A stretch of DNA of 9,501 bases from assembly GCA_946886645.1 (NCBI GenBank), contig CAMPIY010000050.1, positions 1 through 9,501 of the forward strand. Direction: 5' to 3'. The translations under genes and the position numbers were made by a program. Source of the stretch: an uncultured Sphingomonas sp. Lineage in GTDB: Bacteria; Pseudomonadota; Alphaproteobacteria; Sphingomonadales; Sphingomonadaceae. This document shows positions 6,570 through 9,501 of this stretch, piece after piece. Position 1 is the stretch's first letter, and every line of letters begins with the position of its first letter. The notes beneath the pieces were generated by a model that did no database searches, had not been told where the DNA came from, and saw only the letters and a list, made by a program, of their open reading frames with translations.

Positions 6570-6643
6570 TAATCACCTTGCCAAAGCTATCCATCTGAAT
6601 TTGAGTAGGCGGCGCCGAATTGAATGGACGGAAGGTGCCAGTC

Positions 6644-7756
6644 ATGTATCGATTTGCCGGAATAGCGGCGGCTTTAGCTACCGTGACCTTTGCAGCACCG
6701 ATGCACGCTGCACCGATTACGGACCTCAAAGAAACTGCGACCTGGAAAACAGGAGCAGCCGGCGTGCGTTCCGAGCGCGCCGGCATCACATTCCCGATCC
6801 AAGCGGGTGTTCTTCGATTTTTGTCCGCCGGTAAAAACGATAGCAACGAACTGGATCTAAATGCGCAGTATGCCTCCGAGGATGGCGGCATAGTTGGAAC
6901 CGTTTTCCTTTACCGCCCCACCCTCCCCGATAATGGTTTGGCCTAGCTTGCCACCAACGAGGCAATTGTTCGTAGAGGAGACAAAGTTCGTCAGACATTC
7001 GACGGGTTGGTGGACATCGACGGAATCAAAAACGCCGGACGAAAAATCGCCTACGCCAACTTCTTACCTGAGTTGCCGACATCTTATGCCATGTTCATTC
7101 AAGCGGGGCCTTGGATGATCGTCCTGCGAGTTAGCGCAAAAGCAGGTCGCGAGGACGATGCTGAGCGGGCTATCGATGTGCTGGCCGCCGAAGCATCGTT
7201 CGACAAGGGAAGCGAGCCGGTTGAAGCCCGTGTAATCAATGTCGAATCTTGCGGTCAGCAGTTGCCAATGAAGTCAGCCGGGATGGCAAAACCGGCCACT
7301 GCCGAGGTTGCGACGCTAGCAGCGTTGGCTGATGGCGTCATTCATGATGACAAGGGCCATTCGGTGAAAGAGGCAATTGGCCGGGTACCAAATAGGCTTT
7401 GCCTGATCAGCAACGACAGCTTTAACGGACACCCCCGCATGACCTTCATCACCATGGAAGACGGTGGTCCGATTATGCGGCCCGCAGTATTCCAGCTTTA
7501 TGGTGATGCGGGCATCATCGTTGAGATAACGGCTTTGCAGAAAGGACCGCAGCGTTTCTATGCCGTCCGCAATGCAATCGGATCTGCTGTGATTGCAGGC
7601 ACCTTCGATCAGATCCCCAGCGCCGGCCAGTTGGAGGCCATTTTCAATCGCGGCCCGTCAATTCCGCTGGTGGCGATGGCAGAGTCGGATGGGAAGACTT
7701 CACGACAAACTATCGACTGCAGCTTGACCAAGGAAGGCTGTGCGGCCGGAGAATAA
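6644..7756 (+). pseudogene. Secreted hypothetical protein gene interrupted by an in-frame amber codon
   Basis: A single reading frame of 370 codons before the final TAA, broken only by TAG at 6944-6946 (codon 101). The first part has a signal peptide (MYRFAGIAAALATVTFAAPMHA, cut near residue 22) and then a soluble domain start (WKTGAAGVRSERAGITFP). After the stop, the same frame continues with LATNEAIVRRGDKVRQTF and stays open for 269 codons with protein-like content (e.g. SYAMFIQAGPWMIVLRVSAK). The ATG at 6644 has GGAAGG eight bases upstream. No credible restart exists after the TAG: the first candidate is a TTG at 7007 and the first ATG is at 7090, both without a Shine-Dalgarno. Base composition is lower in G+C than the neighbours (31 of 60 at 7021-7080 against 41 of 60 at 5881-5940, hand counts). 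The intact product would be a periplasmic or exported protein of unknown function. Recent nonsense mutation, assembly error or read-through are all possible. Confidence 0.75.
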
Positions 7757-7794
7757 AGTCGGCGCTCACCTTTACGGCGTGGCTTTGAGCTTCA

Positions 7795-9192
7795 TCATTC
7801 GTCGCGGTAGGCGAGTTCGAAATTGCCCCAGCGGCGGCCCTTGAAGAACAGCGGCACGAAGACGTTCTTCACCGGGATATATTTGTCGCCCAGCTCCATC
7901 CGATAGGTGGCGAGCGTCGCCGGCTTGTCGCTTTCGCAGGCCTTGCGGGTCGTCTCATCCATAAAGATGCGCTTGTTGCGGCAATGCTCGTCGTTCCACA
8001 CCGGGTCCGGCCCCGGCGTATGGCAACGCTCGCTGAGGTGCGTCGGCAGATAGCCATCGAGGTTGGTGATGGCCGATCCGATGATCTTGGGCTCCTTCGC
8101 CTTGAACCGATCCAGGATGGGCCGGACATGCGCGTCGGCAAAGTCCGCGAAGCCATTGTTGTACTGCGGCGGGTTCGATCCTTCGATCAGCACATAGTCG
8201 CGGTCGAGCACGTCTTCGAGCGTGATGTCGCCGCGGTCGATGCCCTGCTCCACCGCCGTCATGATCGCGCGCATCGCTTCCTGGGCGTGCAGGATCATCG
8301 GCGTATCGTCGATCTCCGCGCCCGAATTGGCGAGCGTGTCGAGCATATTGTTCGACAGCATTTCGAGGTGGCTCAGGCGCTTCTGCGCCTTGACCAGCTG
8401 CCCGCCATTTTCGCGGGAGTCGCCGGCGAAGTCGGAAAGTCCGGCCTTCACCCGGTCGACGCTTGTCTGGATAAGGCTAGTCGAATGGGCGATGCCCTCG
8501 GTCTGCCGGTCGACCATCGACACGATTTCGGTCACTTCCTTGACCGTGTCGCTGATCTGCCCAAATCCGTTCTGCGCGGCGCGGCTGCGCTCGACGCCGG
8601 TCTTGATCTCGGAGGTGACGGCGCTCGCCTCGCGGGTCAGTTCGCCGATGGTCGAGGCGATCTGGCTGGTCGCGGACCGGGTGTCGTGCGCCAGCTTCTT
8701 CACTTCGGCGGCGACGACCGCGAAGCTGCGGCCGGCGTCGCCTGCGCGAGCAGCCTCGATGGTGGCATTGAGCGCCAGCATGTTGGTCTTGCGGGCGATG
8801 GTCTCAATCGTCGAGGAGACGGTCTGAACCTGGTTCATCGCGGTTGCGAAGCCCGCCATCCGTTCGCCCAGCTGAACCACCAGTTCGGTCAGCCCCTTGA
8901 AGCCGGCGATGGTGCCGTCGATTGCCTCGCGACCCGCCTCAAGCTTGGTACGGGCCTGTTCGGACAGGAGGCGCGCTTCGTCGGTCGAATCGCTGACGCG
9001 GGCCTGGTCAGCAAGAAGACGTGTGGTGACTTCCTCCAGCGCGTCCAGCACTTTCTGATGTTCCACGATCCGCTCGGCGACGCCTTCGACATAGCCGGCG
9101 ACGTCGCTGCACTCGATCGACAAGGAACCGCAGTCCCGCGCCACCGCGCGAATCGCGTTTTCGGTAATTTCTTCAATGCCGAGCGTGGCCAT
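7795..9192 (-). CDS. Soluble methyl-accepting chemotaxis protein with C-terminal sensor-like domain
   Basis: A 465-residue cytoplasmic chemoreceptor. Residues 1-110 are helical and coiled-coil-like with no membrane segment. The signalling hairpin tip is unmistakable at 131-170 ([20 protein letters not shown], then [15 protein letters not shown]), where CheA and CheW would bind. The helix bundle continues to about 290. The C-terminal part (about 296-465) is a globular domain with [11 protein letters not shown] (377-387), RNKRIFMDE (405-413) and [12 protein letters not shown] (451-462), a Cache/PAS-like arrangement known at the end of several soluble receptors. The usual order of sensor then signaller is thus reversed. 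No CheR/CheB-tethering pentapeptide is seen. The ATG at 9192 is preferred over GTG at 9201 because AGGGGAAG lies eight bases upstream of the ATG and would overlap the GTG. No che genes lie nearby. The gene is convergent with the broken gene and divergent from the VWA gene. Confidence 0.93.
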   Translation of the reverse strand: MATLGIEEITENAIRAVARDCGSLSIECSDVAGYVEGVAERIVEHQKVLDALEEVTTRLLADQARVSDSTDEARLLSEQARTKLEAGREAIDGTIAGFKGLTELVVQLGERMAGFATAMNQVQTVSSTIETIARKTNMLALNATIEAARAGDAGRSFAVVAAEVKKLAHDTRSATSQIASTIGELTREASAVTSEIKTGVERSRAAQNGFGQISDTVKEVTEIVSMVDRQTEGIAHSTSLIQTSVDRVKAGLSDFAGDSRENGGQLVKAQKRLSHLEMLSNNMLDTLANSGAEIDDTPMILHAQEAMRAIMTAVEQGIDRGDITLEDVLDRDYVLIEGSNPPQYNNGFADFADAHVRPILDRFKAKEPKIIGSAITNLDGYLPTHLSERCHTPGPDPVWNDEHCRNKRIFMDETTRKACESDKPATLATYRMELGDKYIPVKNVFVPLFFKGRRWGNFELAYRDE

Positions 9193-9226
9193 CGAACGCA
9201 CTTCCCCTGAAACGAACTGGCACTGG

Positions 9227-9256
9227 ATTAGACGGCATTTGCTAAAGCGGGGTTAA
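9227..9256 (-). promoter_or_regulatory. Promoter of the chemotaxis receptor gene with CtrA-like box
   Basis: Read on the minus strand, TTAACC (complement of 9251-9256) and TCTAAT (complement of 9227-9232) are spaced by 18 bases, like -35 and -10 elements. The -35 lies inside CTAA-N7-TTAA (9242-9256), one mismatch from the CtrA consensus TTAA-N7-TTAA. A CtrA box over the -35 is the known layout of CtrA-activated promoters in alphaproteobacteria. The leader before the ATG at 9192 would be about 28 bases. Confidence 0.55.
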
Positions 9257-9274
9257 CCACGGCAAAGGGGTTGC

Positions 9275-9501
9275 ATGTTCATTGGGTTCGTCGAAGCGCT
9301 GCGCAGGGGCGGGATTCCCGCTTCCTTGAAGGAGCATCTCCTGCTCCTTGAGGCGCTGGATGCCGACGTGATCGGGTCGGATCCGGAGCAATTTTACTAT
9401 CTCGCCCGCGCGACCTTCGTTCATGACGAGAGCCAGCTCGACCGCTTCGACCGGGTCTTTGCCGAGGTGTTCAAGGGACTGATCGCGACCGGCGAGGAAA
9501 T
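9275..9501 (+). CDS. CoxE-like VWA-domain protein, N-terminal part (cut by window end)
   Basis: The first 75 codons of a plus-strand gene that runs past the window. The translation MFIGFVEALRRGGIPASLKE, then LLLLEALDADV, then FYYLARATFVHDESQLDRFD and FAEVFKG matches the typical N-terminus of CoxE-like VWA proteins, whose metal-ion-adhesion VWA fold lies at the C-terminus outside the window. These proteins are the standard partners of MoxR ATPases; the MoxR gene at 4557-5399 on the same strand is the obvious candidate, although four intervening features separate them. The ATG at 9275 is preceded by AAAGGGG with a short four-base spacer. A minus-strand frame over the same stretch (9242-9424) is a shadow. 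The 82 bases to the left are shared with the divergent chemoreceptor promoter, and the CtrA-like box there lies 18 bases upstream of this ATG. The recognition rests on the N-terminus only, so the VWA domain itself is unseen. Confidence 0.85.
   Translation, partial: MFIGFVEALRRGGIPASLKEHLLLLEALDADVIGSDPEQFYYLARATFVHDESQLDRFDRVFAEVFKGLIATGEE

Noticed and set aside
6944..6946. Pyrrolysine or programmed recoding at the amber codon
   Set aside because: No pyrrolysine machinery is expected in this kind of bacterium and no recoding element is visible; mutation or sequence error is simpler.
7007..7756. Independent gene starting at TTG 7007
   Set aside because: It is in the same frame as the gene starting at 6644, has no ribosome binding site, and continues the domain broken by the TAG at 6944.
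7984..9210. 408-codon open frame on the plus strand
   Set aside because: It is the antisense shadow of the chemoreceptor gene, whose signalling motif is unmistakable on the other strand.
9242..9424. 60-codon minus-strand frame at the right edge
   Set aside because: It is antisense to the clearly recognisable start of the CoxE-like gene and crosses its ribosome binding site and the shared promoter region.

Overview
The window looks like a chromosomal segment from an alphaproteobacterium, most likely a sphingomonad (Sphingomonas or a close relative). This is an inference from the high G+C coding style, the character of the hypothetical proteins (a Tyr/Gly-rich secreted protein and a 222-residue helical protein beside MoxR), the MoxR/CoxE-type VWA genes and a CtrA-like promoter. 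I could run no database search. No rRNA, tRNA, CRISPR array, transposase or attachment site was seen.

Left part (1-3418). The leading 224 bases hold no gene I can support, apart from a possible 15-codon tail of a gene entering from the left. They end in a clear Rho-independent terminator that serves a small secreted Tyr/Gly-rich protein on the minus strand (225-656). Upstream of that gene, also on minus, lies a two-component pair: a six-helix membrane histidine kinase (stop at 1426) whose stop codon overlaps by one base the start of a NarL/LuxR-type response regulator (800-1426). The kinase start is uncertain because only GTG codons are available; I use 3051. The intergenic region to its right holds a strong hairpin, an array of TCCCA/TGGGA half sites, and a very good sigma-54 promoter that reads rightward into a small PspC-domain membrane protein (3419-3697). 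That fits the known sigma-54 control of phage-shock genes.

Middle (3698-6569). After a 157-base spacer with competing inverted repeats come three tightly packed plus-strand genes: an unrecognised helical protein (3855-4523), a MoxR-type AAA+ ATPase (4557-5399), and a cystathionine beta-lyase (5400-6569). The lyase's GTG start directly abuts the ATPase stop codon.

Right part (6570-9501). A secreted or periplasmic protein gene of lower G+C (6644-7756) is interrupted by one in-frame amber codon at 6944-6946, while its frame stays open for 269 codons afterwards. Convergent to it, on minus, is a soluble methyl-accepting chemotaxis protein with its sensor-like domain at the C-terminus (7795-9192). 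Its promoter combines a near-consensus CtrA box with a -10 element. Divergent from it, and cut by the window end, is the start of a CoxE/VWA-type protein (9275 onward), the usual partner of MoxR ATPases. The MoxR-VWA pair is therefore present but separated by about 3.9 kb carrying methionine metabolism, a broken gene and a chemotaxis gene.
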